Source: Elysia crispata (taxonomy: Eukaryota > Mollusca > Gastropoda > Plakobranchidae). Taken from it: DNA of 64,000 nucleotides. Of the stretch, positions 35,009-47,845 are shown one piece after another. The stretch covers positions 78,501 to 142,500 of the forward strand of contig JAWDGP010000850.1 in NCBI GenBank assembly GCA_033675545.1, in the 5' to 3' direction. Position numbers and translations under genes: made by a program. The notes below the pieces were generated by a model, which had not been told where the DNA came from, made no database searches, and saw nothing but the letters and a program-made list of their open reading frames with translations. The stretch's first letter is position 1. The number at the start of each line of letters is the position of its first letter.

Positions 35009-36259
35009 ATGGAAGAAGGTAATGGCAATGATATGAGAGCTCCAGATTTGAGCCCGATGAACTCTGAGCCAATCTCACGACAATCTGATGTTCCCATGTT
35101 CTGCTATGATCCAAAACCAGAAATGTCACAAGGTATGGATTTTGTGTCTCGTCCTATGATGGATGAAGCAAACAAGTTGTATGTTTGCCATCTGTGCGAT
35201 TTCCGCACAGCATTTAGGAACAGTTTACTTAATCACCAGGCTGTGCACTCAGATAGCAGGCCCTGGGTGTGTGCAATGTGTGATTATGCTGCCAAACGCA
35301 AACAGGATCTTAAAAAGCACCTTCACACCATCCATGGAATGATGGTGGACTCCACAATGCTGAAGCCTGTAGAGGCCAAGCCGTCAAATACAGCGCGAGG
35401 TGAGAGCAGTGAAGAGAATAACTCCAGTGATAGCTCGAAGGTGAATGGTCGCCATGTAGAGTCAGATAGCGCTGCTTTTCTACCTCAGTTTGGTGGTGAG
35501 GGAATAGCTGGCCTTCGTTCACCTGGGCATCAAGATGCCGTGCAAGGTTTTGTGAAACAAGAAATGTTGTCCCCTGGTTCTAGTCACTTTCTGCCACGTA
35601 CAACATCTGAGTCGGATGACAAAACTGTAGAGGACTCTCCAGATGATGATCTGCCCATATCATTTCCTCCAGTCTCGGCCCCACCTGGGGGTATGGACAA
35701 CCAACCATCAGATGACGAGCATCTTTCAAACCCACAAATGTACCCTGCATCAGGCCATGTAGCTGGCAAGTTCTTTGAAAACAAGCCCCTCAAACACAGC
35801 TCAAACTTCTCTCATATGCCCATGTCAAGTCCGCCAATGCAGAGTTCAAGATCTGCATACAACCATGATTTTACCTCAATATCCCAGCATCCTTACTCTG
35901 CACAAAACAGGAAGCGACATCATTTTAGAGATAACAGTGCACCTTTCCCTGAGGCTCTAGTTCCCAGCAATGGTGGTGGAAGCCAAGTACGACTGGCGCC
36001 CCCTTTCGCCAAGCGCGCAAGGAGCCCTGAAAAAGAAGAAACACCCTGCAGTAGCTCAGCCGGGTCATCCCAAATCAAGGGTTCTCAAACTCAGACAGCT
36101 TTCATGTGTGACCACTGTAATATCATGTTCTTCCAGAGGGCCATGTATCTTATGCACATGGGTCTCCACTCTAGTGAGAATCCCTGGCAATGTGCAGTAT
36201 GCAAAATGACGTTTACAGAGGTTTACAGCTTCACTTCACATTTCATCAACCAACACTAA
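35009..36259 (+). CDS. C2H2 zinc-finger protein with Hunchback/Ikaros-like C-terminal finger pair
   Basis: A 416-residue nuclear protein, probably a sequence-specific transcription regulator, encoded in one exon. An in-frame TAA at 34949-34951 upstream supports the ATG at 35009; the exon opens after an acceptor at 34921-34922. Finger 1: C60, C63, H76, H80. Finger 2: C88, C91, H104, H109. Finger 3: C367, C370, H383, H387. Finger 4: C395, C398, H411, H416. Fingers 3-4 (AMYLMHMGLHSSENPWQC) resemble the C-terminal pair through which Hunchback and Ikaros proteins dimerise (Ikaros VMYTIHMGCHGFRDPFEC). The 250-residue middle is Ser/Pro-rich and disordered, with acidic clusters, a sumoylation-type VKQE (182-185) and basic patches RKRHH (301-305) and KRAR (335-338). 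The protein ends on the last zinc ligand. The exact orthologue is not certain; a divergent Ikaros-family or Hunchback-like gene is the best reading. Confidence 0.9.
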   Translation: MEEGNGNDMRAPDLSPMNSEPISRQSDVPMFCYDPKPEMSQGMDFVSRPMMDEANKLYVCHLCDFRTAFRNSLLNHQAVHSDSRPWVCAMCDYAAKRKQDLKKHLHTIHGMMVDSTMLKPVEAKPSNTARGESSEENNSSDSSKVNGRHVESDSAAFLPQFGGEGIAGLRSPGHQDAVQGFVKQEMLSPGSSHFLPRTTSESDDKTVEDSPDDDLPISFPPVSAPPGGMDNQPSDDEHLSNPQMYPASGHVAGKFFENKPLKHSSNFSHMPMSSPPMQSSRSAYNHDFTSISQHPYSAQNRKRHHFRDNSAPFPEALVPSNGGGSQVRLAPPFAKRARSPEKEETPCSSSAGSSQIKGSQTQTAFMCDHCNIMFFQRAMYLMHMGLHSSENPWQCAVCKMTFTEVYSFTSHFINQH

Positions 36260-38880
36260 TCTGTAATCTTTGTTGATTGATATTTTTACCCAAGTCACTG
36301 TTGAAATAGTTTCATCTTTGTTTTTACAAAAGTTTTATATTAGACTTGCCATTTTAGACCATTCCCAGGATTTTATTTCAATTCAATTGTATATTGTTGT
36401 TTATAGAATTCAAATTTCAGAATCTTCAGAATTACATTTCTTTCTTTTATAATTTAATTTATGCTGGTGTGAAACATACAAAACAAAACCCATAAATTTT
36501 CTCATAGTTTACATTCTGTTATTTAAATGCTATATTTGTTCCATGTTCAAATACAATTTGGAGGGATACTAAAACTTTATGTAACAAACTTCAGATATTG
36601 GAATACAGAGTATCAAGAAACCAAATTTTAAAGTAGATTCATATTAGAAAGGCCATTTAATGGCTCGAAAATAGACATCATATAAAATGATATCATTCAA
36701 ACACAAGGATCTCATGTCTTCTAAAGAAATAACATTTTGTTTTTAATAATCCTTTTGTCTTTCAGTGGTACCCTCACTGAATATCAGCTTCTATGAAAGC
36801 TTTAATCAGAAGGAAAAAAGTTTAAATGACAAAGGATAGAAATTCAGTTTTGGTGTATCCTCAAAGTTTTTATCAAAACTGATTAACAGAGAGTAGATTT
36901 GAAATTACTTTTTCAATAGTAAACATACACGTATTGTGGCAATGGTATTAAAATTTCTATACTTACAATGTAATTAGGACTGGTGTCCAAGGTGGCTTAT
37001 ATTGTCTAGATCTGTAACTTTTATTTGATGCTTGCGCACTTGAAAACTGTTAAATCCTAGTCAATTACTGAATAATCTGGCCCCTTTCTCAGCAATGAAC
37101 TGAAAGGTACTGAGATACGGTGTTAATGGTTTAAAGTTAGAGGGGCACACCCTGCAATTCAATGATTTTTGTATGAAAAAAAAATTTTTTTGGCTTTGTT
37201 TTACTTTCACGCAGAAGCAAACCTCTCCTGGGTATGTTCACCATTTATGTACTAGGATAACCACAACAAAATGCCTCAGATCCTTGTTGATGTGGTAGTC
37301 TGAAATGGTGTATCTTTCCCTAATTCTCTTTCAAAGTCTTATAGTTATACTAAAAAGAAGAGTGGTAGTTTTCACTCATATAATATAGTGCATCTCTTTG
37401 AGTTGAGAAAGGAAGTGTGAATTGACTGTTAATCACCCCTATGAGACTATATATATAGATTTGTTTCATAATTTTATAAATACCGGTAGCAAGAACAAGA
37501 GGAAAAACCCTACCTTTAAGTATTACTTTTTTTTTTGTGACTCATACTTCTGATATCAATCAAACTTAAAGCCAATTTTAAAAGCTATGCATCAGAAGTT
37601 CACTTTTAGACCACCGAATCTGAGATGCATATATGTATTTTCCTTCATAAAAATGAGATAAAAGAGAGGCACCTCTAGTAATATCATGATCAAAGATTTT
37701 AAAATGTTTTTTGAGTCCAGACTCTACATTAGTGTGTAAGCACACATCTAGCGAAGTGACAAATGACTCTGAGGAAACCCTGTATCAAATGTTGCTGCAT
37801 CGCTTGCATTTTTTTTCTTTTTGGAGGAGCCCTGATATCATCACTGATTTGCTGGTAAAACTTTTAAGTTTAAAATCAATCAATTGAGCGGTGAAAGTGG
37901 AACCTGTTTGACAATCATGAGGTGAATTTGAAATATGTCTTCAAGAAGTCATGGTATGTTTAGGATAGCTGTGCAAATTTCATAGGCCATTTTTTTAAGC
38001 AGGAGCTTCTGAGATGGTTTGAACTTAGCGATGCAAAAGCTATTTTTTTATTATTTATTATGCATCTTAACAAGCCTTTTTTTTTTCTTTTGTCTGTGTA
38101 AAAAATGTTTTCCTTTTCTAAAATGGCTCTTTTTTTTTCCCCCTTAATTTTTAGGTCAAATTGATAAATAATATGTACAAAACTTACTTGATTTATAACC
38201 AAGACAACAAGGGAAAAGGTAATAATGGCATTAATGCGTGTAGTAATTTTTCATTATTTTTATACAATATTATAAACCATGAACTAATCAACATATTTAT
38301 GTATTGTTTCATAAAAAAAATAGCATTACATTTCAGTTTACCATACTATCTGTCTTTTTTTTCTCTCAAAATTTATTATCAGGAGAGCTTTTTAAAAGAA
38401 TAAAAAAAATGATTTTGTGTAGATGAAATGACATAGCAAAGCAGGATTTTGACACTACAGAAAAGTGCATCTTAACAGGAACTTGTGTTGCTAGGAATTC
38501 TAATCCCAAGGCTAGTCTGTCTTCTTTTAGTTTTATATACATGCATTTCAAACAAATTGTTTTTCCAAAACAGTCCTAGTAAAAAATCAGTTTAAAAGAA
38601 AGATTCAGACATTGGTATAGAAGTGGTTAATAGCAAATTTTTTAAGTCACTTTTTTATTGCATTACAAAAGAAAGTAAAAGTATGTGAGTGAGATGTTTC
38701 TTTTTTTTTCTTGAATATAAAAATAATGAAAGCTTTCAAAACTCTAACTACGTGTATTTACATGTATTGACGTATGACTCAATTCGTCCGTTTGGGAAAA
38801 TTTTCTGAGTTTATTATGCGGACAGGGGGGGAAGGGAATTCAAGAAGTCTTTGGTCTAGATATGAAGCAATAAAAATAGA
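36260..38880 (+). other. Zinc-finger gene 3' UTR and flank
   Basis: No gene is seen. The first clear AATAAA downstream on the plus strand that I noticed is at about 38869-38874, just before a mariner relic. Others follow at about 41405 and 42499. The true 3' end cannot be fixed from sequence alone. Confidence 0.35.
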
Positions 38881-38899
38881 ATAGAGCTTTTTTAATTTG

Positions 38900-40075
38900 G
38901 CACACAAACATGTACTTTTATTTCTCTATATAGGCACCATGCAGAGTTACACATTTTTGCCACCTCTTTCTTCGACCTTAAAAAGTCCTTGAGAGTAAAT
39001 GGACCCCTCAGCCGTCTTCAATAGCTTCAGTGGAGTCAATGTCATGGAAATTGCTTCCTTTGAGTGATTTTTGAGATCGGGGAACAGAAAAATGCCTGTT
39101 GGATGAGCTGGGTTTGGCTGGATTTCAAAGCTGCTTTGATCTGCCTTTTTCTTACTTTTTCAGACTGCAATTTTATCTGCAAATTCAAGTATTTTTTTCC
39201 GGAAGGTTTGTCCGTTTCCAGGTAGTCGGTCATAATTGACATAATTAAACCTTCACAATCCTAGAAACCCTAAAAATATGTCTTTTCATTAATATGATGG
39301 TGTCACCTTTACCTTCTTTGGTAAAGGTGAGAAAGGGATTTTTCCTTGCATTGAGGGCATTTTTTGTTTGGGTTCAAAATAATAAATCCATGTTTCATCT
39401 ATGATCACCATGCTTTTAATGAAATATGTGTCAATTGGACTCCATTCGAGGGAGAATTTTGCAGGACTTAGTTCTCCACTGCTTTTAATGAAATATGTGT
39501 GAATTGGACTCCATTCGAGGGAGAATTTTGCAGGACTTAGTTCTCCACTGCTTTTAATGAAATATGTGTGAATTGGACTCCATTCGAGGGAGAATTTTGC
39601 AGGACTTAGTTCTCCACTGCTTTTGCTCACGGGATGATAGGCGAGGTACCCGCTGCGCAAAAACCGGTTTCATATTGAAATGTCATAGAGAATAAGTTCA
39701 ACTGACCCTACACTGGTTAAGTTTCATTTGAGAGCTGTTTGACAGTTAGGCATTGATCATGTAGAATCAGTTTCTTCACTGTGGTAAAACTATCCTCAGT
39801 TACCACAAAAGATGGCCACCTATCACATTATCCTCATCACTGACATGAATCCAGATTTGAATTTTCTACCCAGCATGTCACAGTATTTTATGGAAGACAA
39901 TTTTCTCACCATGAATTTGGACCGTTTCCCCAAAAATCAGAATGGAATTTCCTTGCAAGTGTAAAAACTTGATAATCAAGCCGTATTCAACTGGCTCCAT
40001 GATGCAGCCTTAGCAAAGAAAAATATTTTTTTTTTACTTTGATTTCATTAAATGCGCCAACAAGTGCCTAATTAT
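38900..40075 (-). mobile_element. Decayed mariner-like DNA transposon
   Basis: Reading the minus strand, recognisable mariner transposase pieces lie in order. An N-terminal start at 40000 reads MEPVEYGLIIKFLHLQG. Then come an HTH-like piece near 39870-39840 (RKFKSG), VKQLSNET near 39740, QRVPRLSSREQK near 39640, the catalytic-domain motif IIDETWIYYFEPKQK (39355-39400), FLFPDLKNHSKGSNFHDID near 39050, and the C-terminus RWQKCVTLHGAYIEK with stop at 38918-38920. The frame shifts several times and stops are present, so it is inactive. Inverted ends are unclear (left TTTGGCACACAAACATG, right complement TTGGCGCATTTAATG). It lies between the zinc-finger gene and PCYOX1. Confidence 0.85.
39411..39625. 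repeat. Three-copy 69-bp tandem repeat inside the mariner relic
   Basis: TGCTTTTAATGAAATATGTG begins units at 39411, 39480 and 39549, and a fourth partial unit starts at 39618. Copies are almost identical. The repeated piece is the transposase segment just before the DETW motif. The length is 23 codons, so the repeat keeps frame. Confidence 0.95.
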
Positions 40076-42736
40076 CGTCATATTTTGCCGAAAATTTGTA
40101 TCTTGCATTCTAAAGAAATGATCTGAAGGCTCTCAAAATTTTATCTCTACCATGACTCCTTCCTACTCAGACTAAAGACTTCTTGAATCCCCCAACTTAT
40201 GTGCCTCAAATATGAGTTGCTTGAAGAATACTTATGACATCCCTTACACAAGGGAAAGGAAAAAAAAAGCAGTACATATGGAGTTAGTCCAGCCCTGTCG
40301 AACTTGATTTTGATTGAATGCAGTTGTGATTGGAGCACTTTTCTAATGCTTCCATGAATGGTTTTTGAAATCTAAAGAAATGTCATGGTCATGGTGTCAT
40401 CTCTTGTTGTAAGATGTAGATCTTCTATGCTGAGGGTAGGTTATTCAGTGGCTCTTGTGAATTGTAATAACTCAATCAAGTCTTTTAGTCCCTGTATCAA
40501 AGAATATGACTTATGCAGTTGAAGGACAAAAGCTTGCATATGACGTAAATAATATATATGTATGTACATGTATTTAGTTTGCCAAAGATTTTTTTTGTTC
40601 TTTTTGTGGAACACAACTTTTTTTTTTTTTGTAATTAAAAGAAATTTACAATATTCATTTTAACTTTATTAGTGAGGTACGCAAGTCAAATATATGTGAC
40701 AATTTGAACCTGGATATATTCTTATTCTTTCTTCACCTCTGGGAAAAAGAGAAAAATAGTTTGTACTAGTATAAATTAAAGTAGTTTACATTTTCCAGTC
40801 ATGGGAATCAAAAGCTTAACCAGCTTATAATATTTGAAGATGCATTATGTTCAGCCCAGTATAGGAAAATATAAGAGCTCTTCAAGGATTTTTTTAGTGT
40901 TAAAAAAGTGTTTATCTTCCAATGTATAGTACAACAGGACCAACAAAGCAGAAGACTTTCATTTATTGAAATTTATATCTGGTTAGTTTTATGTACATAT
41001 TTAAGGGATTATACTGACACATGTGTTTCAATTGTAAATTGTACATTAAAACATGTACCTTATAGATGGAAAAGGACTTTGCCAAATACTTGGGAAATGT
41101 TGCTGTCATAATTGATTTGCTATCATCTTTTGGCAGAAATACTTTACATGCTCTTTATTTAAAGTTTTCAAATTTCCACCAGGCAGTTCTGACATTGAAT
41201 ATTGGGATCTTGCTGCCTGCTACTTAATTAAAGTTATCATTCTTCATAACTGACATTTCTAGTTTGAAATTTATATTCATTTAATTCTGTCTTTCCTTAA
41301 AAATAATTTGAAATCAGTGGCTCTTGACAAACTTACTTGAAATGGCCATCCTAATTTGTTAGATTCATATCTAACCACTTGAAATTTCATTGAAGAAATG
41401 TTTCAATAAAGTGAAAGGTATCTTTTTTTTATTGGCTTAGTGCTTCTAAAAAAATTATCAGTGAAAAAGCCAATATTGTAAGACCTATAACATGAGCAGA
41501 GAGAATAATAAAGAAAAAATAAATTGCAAAATAAATTTGTAAAAATACACATATAGTCTCCACTTTGTGGACAGATTATGATCAGAATATTTGGACAATA
41601 TATGGGCCCTATATCCTTCTCCATAGAGTTTGAAACATGTTAAAGAAGTTGGTGACTTATAACAAATATGAATCTACTTGTGAAATACTTCTTACTTTTA
41701 ATTAAAAAAAAAATGTTCAAATTTTTTTCTCACATTTAAAAAAAAAGAAAGTTACATTTGTTTTAATAGGTTTTTGTAAATTTATATATCTAAATATAAT
41801 CATTATATGTGTGTTTTTCCTACCAAGGCAATTGATATAGACATTTACTTTTCTTTCATTTGAAAGGGGCATTATGCTTTGGTATAGTTCTGATTGTTGT
41901 GATGGCATTGCATTTTAATTTTCAGCTCAGTCCACATGGCTCAATTTTTCAGCTGTTTGTTAAAATTTTTTAACGCAATTTTTTTCTTTAAAAAGTATCG
42001 CAACAAAAGAAGCAGAAATCTAGCATTAAAAAAATGTGCTCTTCAAAATTACTTGAAAAGACCAACTTTTGGACTGATCTTGAGACTAAAATCCTATTTT
42101 TTAAACTGAAGTATACAATTTTTAGTGAGAAATTAAAATTTGATTTTGAGCTCATACAAAACAATGGAATTAATTGAAAATGCCTCAGCATCAGTTGTAC
42201 AGCTGAAGCTAGGAAAACTTTCAATTTAGAATTGCTGTATGTGTGCAATAAACTTAAGCTTACTTGAAGTAAGTAGAGTTTCACCATTCTTTGGTTGTTG
42301 CTCACTTTGTGTGAGTGAATCAGGCCGGTTATCACAGGCAATTGTTCTCTAGTTACATACTTTTATGCATATATAGAAACTGAAAACAAATCTACCTGAA
42401 CTTTTTCTAAGTCCATTTTTACAAAGTGTTTCACATTTTTATTGCTGCAATTTTCTTATGTACAGTATTGTTAATGTTGTGGTAATATTTATAGTTTGAA
42501 TAAAACATCAAGGTTTCATAGCATCATTTACATCAATATACACATTTCAGATTTTAGCTCTTGGAAGTTTTTTAATTTCCTTTTTGTAAGGCATTTGTGA
42601 AGAAAATCTGTTGTATTATTTGTACTTGATAGTGAAGATTATTTCATTTATTAGTTCAATTTGCTTTTTTTAGCTTTCTTTTTTTTAATCATCTTACTAT
42701 AAATGAACTATTTGCTGTGTCATCTTGCCTTTACCC

Positions 42737-42905
42737 AAATTTTCATTTCGCCATTTTTCACTGTAAATCATTATTCACATACATCTTCGAGTAAAACACA
42801 CCTATTTTTATTTTCACAAAACTAAATTTTCATATGGCCATTTTTCATTGTAAATCATTATTCACATACATCTAATAGTAAAACACACCCATTTTTATTT
42901 TCAAT
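42737..42905. repeat. Two-copy 87-bp tandem duplication
   Basis: AAATTTTCAT(T/A)T..GCCATTTTTCA starts copies at 42737 and 42824. Both continue through GTAAATCATTATTCACATAC and AGTAAAACACACC. High identity suggests recent duplication. Confidence 0.85.
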
Positions 42906-43724
42906 GTTACAATGTCCATTGTTTACTAGTTTTAAATTGGAGAAGATTTAGACATAAATTTATCATTGTTGATGGTTAAAAATTCTCTTAAGACAGTCTT
43001 GCCATCTGCTTATGGGCACGGGAAACAACTCTGACTCCCATGTGATGAAACAGGAAAGTTAAAAACAAAAACTAGAATGAGAGACTAAGATTGAACAAAA
43101 TTATTTCCTCTTCAACTACAGTGTCAGTGCTTTTTGTCATCAATTGTAATGTAGCAACTATTTGTTTTTATCAAAATCATATCAATGGTTCAAAATAATA
43201 TTGATGTCCGGTCAGTGAACACACTGAAATACATATATTCTGTTGAGCTTTTAACAATGTCAAGCATGATTTTTCTCTTTTTTGTTCCCTCATTAATTTA
43301 AATTTGAAAGAATTATTGTTGAGTTTAAATGACAATATATAGTGTACATTTGTGTTGAAGATTTATTGGGTATGATTTATGCGAATAAGTATTACACAGT
43401 ACTTTGAAATAACAACTATTTGTTACAAGTTTGTTTCTCTGTCCAGATTCTAAATGTCAAAATCATTCTGTGTGTATTTGTGAATTTGGCTGATGTAAAG
43501 ATAGATGAGGGCTTTTTTTCTTCCATTACTCACATATCATTTAAAAAGTCTTTTCCTGATATTGAAGGAAATGAGATACTGATAGAAACTCAAAATTTCA
43601 TACATAAAATGATGAATAAATATTTTTTCACTTTCAAGCATCTTGCAGGACAACACACTACTGCCATCTATCCTTGACCTTTAATAGTCTAGTTGGAGAA
43701 AAATGTACACCTAACAAATCGGAT

Positions 43725-43810
43725 CCACGTTTGAATTTTCTAACCCAGTATTTAATAGTTTCATAAGGATATTGGTTGGGATACACCTGAAACATATCTT
43801 GAAATAAAGC
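43725..43810 (-). mobile_element. Mariner-like transposase fragment (N-terminal HTH)
   Basis: The minus strand encodes FQVYPNQYPYETIKYWVRKF and KRGSDL, the recognition helix and linker of mariner transposases. The same DNA block (TTTGAATTTTCTA then CCCAG) occurs in the relic at about 39855, so both derive from one family. I find no catalytic part next to it. Confidence 0.5.
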
Positions 43811-45048
43811 TGAAAGGTATTTTCTTCACAAGTGAAAAAAGTTTATCAGACTTTCTTCAAGGAATTCTATTGTTCTGCTCTGGCACACATAATCAATGAA
43901 CGTATTGGTTTGCAACTGCACTACAGCAGCTAGATTTTCCCAAAAATTTGCATTTTGTCTTCTGTTTGGACTAACTTGGTCTTGGAAAATTTCATTGCTC
44001 TCCATCATTTTTCTTGGTCTATTCAAAACTTTTTGAATGATCCTCATATTTGTGGGGACAACAGTTAAATTATTCAATGCAACCACACAATTCAACAGAA
44101 AGTTTGCAAAGAAAAGTAAATTATGCATATACATAATTAGATTCAATTTATTTCAAGACCTGAATGAGCTCCCTTGTATTCCCACAATCAGTGGACCTCT
44201 GAATACACTTTCTGATAATGCTAGAAATTTCAAGCAGTCACACAATTTCACCACTTTGGATCGGCAGTAAAAAAAAACCCATCTGGTATTGATACTTGTG
44301 GATTTCTTTATGTCAAACTTGTAGCATTTATTGTAACTCTTTTAGCCTATATTTCAGTGTATAAAATGATTTTGAACAGTTCATTTTGGTAAAGAGGCTT
44401 TTGGAAATACATGTATACTTTGTGAAAACTGGAAGCACACTAAAGCTCCTGCATATGTTTAGATGATATAAATAAGATCTTAAAATATTATTACTTTCAC
44501 TTTCCTGCTATTCGCATTTCTTACGCAGAATCACTCTTCATTATATTTCAGTTTTGTGACTAATGGTGCAAAACGTAAATATTTCATTTTATGAACATCA
44601 ATTCAAAGCTAACTGAAGTCAGTTTGGCAGCATAAATCCAGTTGGAGTTCAATAATCTTTCGCTCAGGGGTGTCTTCTGCCCTGAAGATATAAATAGGAT
44701 GTCAAAGAAAGAACAAGTCGAGCAAGGAAGTACATGTAGAGCAAAAATGAATACATGTACTTTGGACTCATTGAATGTCATGTTAATGTACCTTTCAAAT
44801 TAAAAGGCTAATAATATCAGCATCTAAACTTTGAAACTTAGAGACCGAGATGGGAGCAAAATCAACTTAATGTTGAGAATGTTATAATGAGGCCACCATC
44901 ATTTAAGAAATGGAGGCATATAAAAATAAGACCCCACAAATTCAATACAAGCAAAAAGATTTTTATTCTTCTGGAATCAGTTTGAACAATTTTCTTTGAG
45001 AATTATGCTCAGTAGTAAAGAGAACAGATATCTTAAGAGGTAGTCTCT

Positions 45049-45370
45049 TTAACCCCTTGGCTGATACATGATAGCCCCCCCCCACCCCACCCCCTCTGAG
45101 CTTAGGATTTTCCTAACGAGTGCGTCAGAATAATGGGATACTGATACAAACACAGTCCAAAACAAAAGAGGGTGACACTGAGTTCTACTTTACTCTTGAC
45201 AAAGGTTTGAACTTTGCAGGGAGATTAAAATCATACATAAAAAGTTGTGTTGCAGCATCAACGAAACAATTAGGTTAATGATAGGGACATATCTAATGTG
45301 TCTACAGCGCATATGGCCCCTCTATTTGGAGGATGTACCCTATACGTCTACGGGGCAGCCAAAGGGTTAA
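45049..45370. mobile_element. piggyBac-like MITE (TTAA target)
   Basis: TTAA at 45049-45052 is followed by CCCCTTGGCTG, and the far end is CAGCCAAAGGG followed by TTAA (45367-45370). The inverted ends match at 10 of 11 bases and the TTAA duplication is perfect. The internal 300 bp have no coding capacity. The C-run at about 45077 and the GC-rich ends are typical of a nonautonomous copy. Confidence 0.8.
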
Positions 45371-47845
45371 ATTCAACATATGATAATAATGAAAATATAG
45401 CTCTTATGTGTTTGCATTGATGATACAATCTGAAAATCATTCTAAATAATACCTTGCATATTCTGTACTTTGGAATCCCCTGAAAATTTGAGTGATAAGA
45501 GAACAAATCAGCTTATTAGTGAATGTCCGTTATCTAACACATACATATCCCATATTGATGGAAGCTTCTGTTCATAAGTTGAGCTTCCAATGCAATACAT
45601 ACAGGAAGTTTTCAAGTTGGCATTGAACTCAATACATACATGTACAGTGTTGCAGTTTTTTTTCCAAGTTTTTTCTTCCATCCAGCTATGTGATTCATGC
45701 TCCTAAATGGGGAGTAAACCAGAGGGTAATGGTGGAAAAAGAAGTATCATGGACAGAGCATAAAAATTTAAACAAATAAAACATTTAATGAAAAACAGAG
45801 GTCACACTTTTACTTTAAAAAAAAAGAGACAAAGTCCTACATTTATTAATAACAAAAAGTTCTTTTCTCCATGCCCATAAAAGATAAAGGCGTCAAAAAA
45901 CAATCTCATAACATGAGATTACTAGAGTTAGAATCGAAGTAGAGAGATGCTTTTACACATAACATTAAAGAGTGCAATGAGACTAAAAATTAATAAATGC
46001 AAGCACCACTTCCAAAGCATAACAAGGGAGAAGGGCAAGGTGAAATACATGTTCATGAAAAGTTCTTGAAAAAAAAAAAAGTAAAATCTTGTCAAGTTTG
46101 AGGTCACTCAAGGAGAATCTAAGACTGGCAAGAAAAAGCATGAAAGACGTACCCTGGCAAAATATAAACTCAAAGTGCAGTTAAGAAAATTCAGCTCAGA
46201 CTCATTTCTTACTCTCATGAGGCCAACTATGACTACATCCAACAAAGCCAATGGAAATTCAGATGGCACATATCTCGCAAACTAAAAAAAATCTCAGAAG
46301 GTTCCACGATGTAAATGGAATGTTCAATAATACTGAAACTCCAGCTAATGTCGAAAGCTATCCCCCTTTACTTTTATCTCACAAAACTGGCATGACTGTG
46401 GTGTTTGCAGGTAGTTTTTAAAGAAACCAAAGAGATCACACATTTCTAAAACAAAACAACAAAACACAAAATCAAATGTATAGAGTACAGATTCAAATGC
46501 AAATAACTTTTTTTCACAAAAAAAATTACATTAACCCAATACCCAAGAAAAAAAATCAGACGAAAAATCTTTTTTAAACTTTTCATACCGGTACTTTCAA
46601 TTAAAAAGCCTTTGAAGCCATAATGTTAATCATAACAAGGTTTTTTTTTCTCTTTAATTTACATCTCTAAACACAAATTTTGATCTAAAACTTATCTCAG
46701 AATTGGCTTTGAAAAGTTCAGTTTATTTATTTAACAAATTGAGAGCCTTCATCCTGCCAGGGGTATTTGTGAACCAAGGAACCAAGTTATTGTGGCTGTG
46801 TGAGTGTTGGGAGGTGGGTCCTAGGGGAATAATAGGTAAAAGAAGGCTCGAGTCCATATTGGGGATCAAAGGAATCTTTCGTGTTGTCATTGCTGACTCA
46901 CAATGAGTCTAGATGCCGTTAATTTGGAAAAAGTGGTTCATGTATCACAGTAGAGTCGGTGTCCAATCACAGTAATTTGACTAGAGCTGACTATCTTGGT
47001 GATCCTCTGTCTTTTTCTCTCCTTCATTTCACACATGTAAGTCACTGAATTTCTCTTGAGTATACACATGTTGAGGCTTAGTTTAAAAAAAAGTAACCTT
47101 GCATATGGAAGTTTGCTGATCTGTCTAAGAATCTGCTTTTCTTGTCTTCTAAGGAGTGGGTTTTTAGGCGAGTATAATTGCTGTATTGGACTGCACAACA
47201 GCCACAATACCTTAGTTCCTGACTTTTTTGAAAAGACCCGGTGAGAAGTTTGAGCAATTTATATCTACATACAATACTTAAACCAAGCAAGCATCAACTG
47301 AGTCAGAAAAGTATTTTTAAATGTTCACTTCAGAGTAACCTTGCAGTCCGAAACATTGTTCAGGCTGTTAATGGTTAAATGATGCTTCCTAAAATCAGTT
47401 TGAGCTGCTTGCTTTAACATACATAAAACCATTTCAACCAGTGCTTTAAAAAAAAAGAAGAAAAGAAGATATAAAAAAAAATGAATTAGATATTTTGTAA
47501 TTTTCGCCAAAGTGAAAAAAAAATGCCTCATTTGTTTTGTCACTTTGTATTAAACAATAACCAGCACCTCATTAAGTTTCAGAAAGTAGTCAAATCTTTG
47601 AAAGAAGTGACTTGCCACACAATGTGTGTTTGATAGACACGAAAGACCCTTACAAACTACACTTGGATACATAATGGTATAAAATTCTCAAAGGTCACAA
47701 GAAGCTCCATCATCAGCTAATTTAAAAAAAATGATGAGGGTCATATGATGAAGATCTAAATGCGCCACTTTAGCATTATAACCATTAATCTAGATTTAAC
47801 AATACAAAGCAAAAAGACAGAAGACAGAAAAAGTTACATTTCTCG
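45371..47845. other. Intergenic stretch, nothing recognised
   Basis: AT-rich sequence without recognisable coding exons, repeats or RNA genes. Confidence 0.4.

Noticed and set aside
43826-44146. 106-residue minus-strand open frame next to the mariner fragment
   Set aside because: It has no clear transposase motif; it may be flanking DNA, so it was not added to the element.
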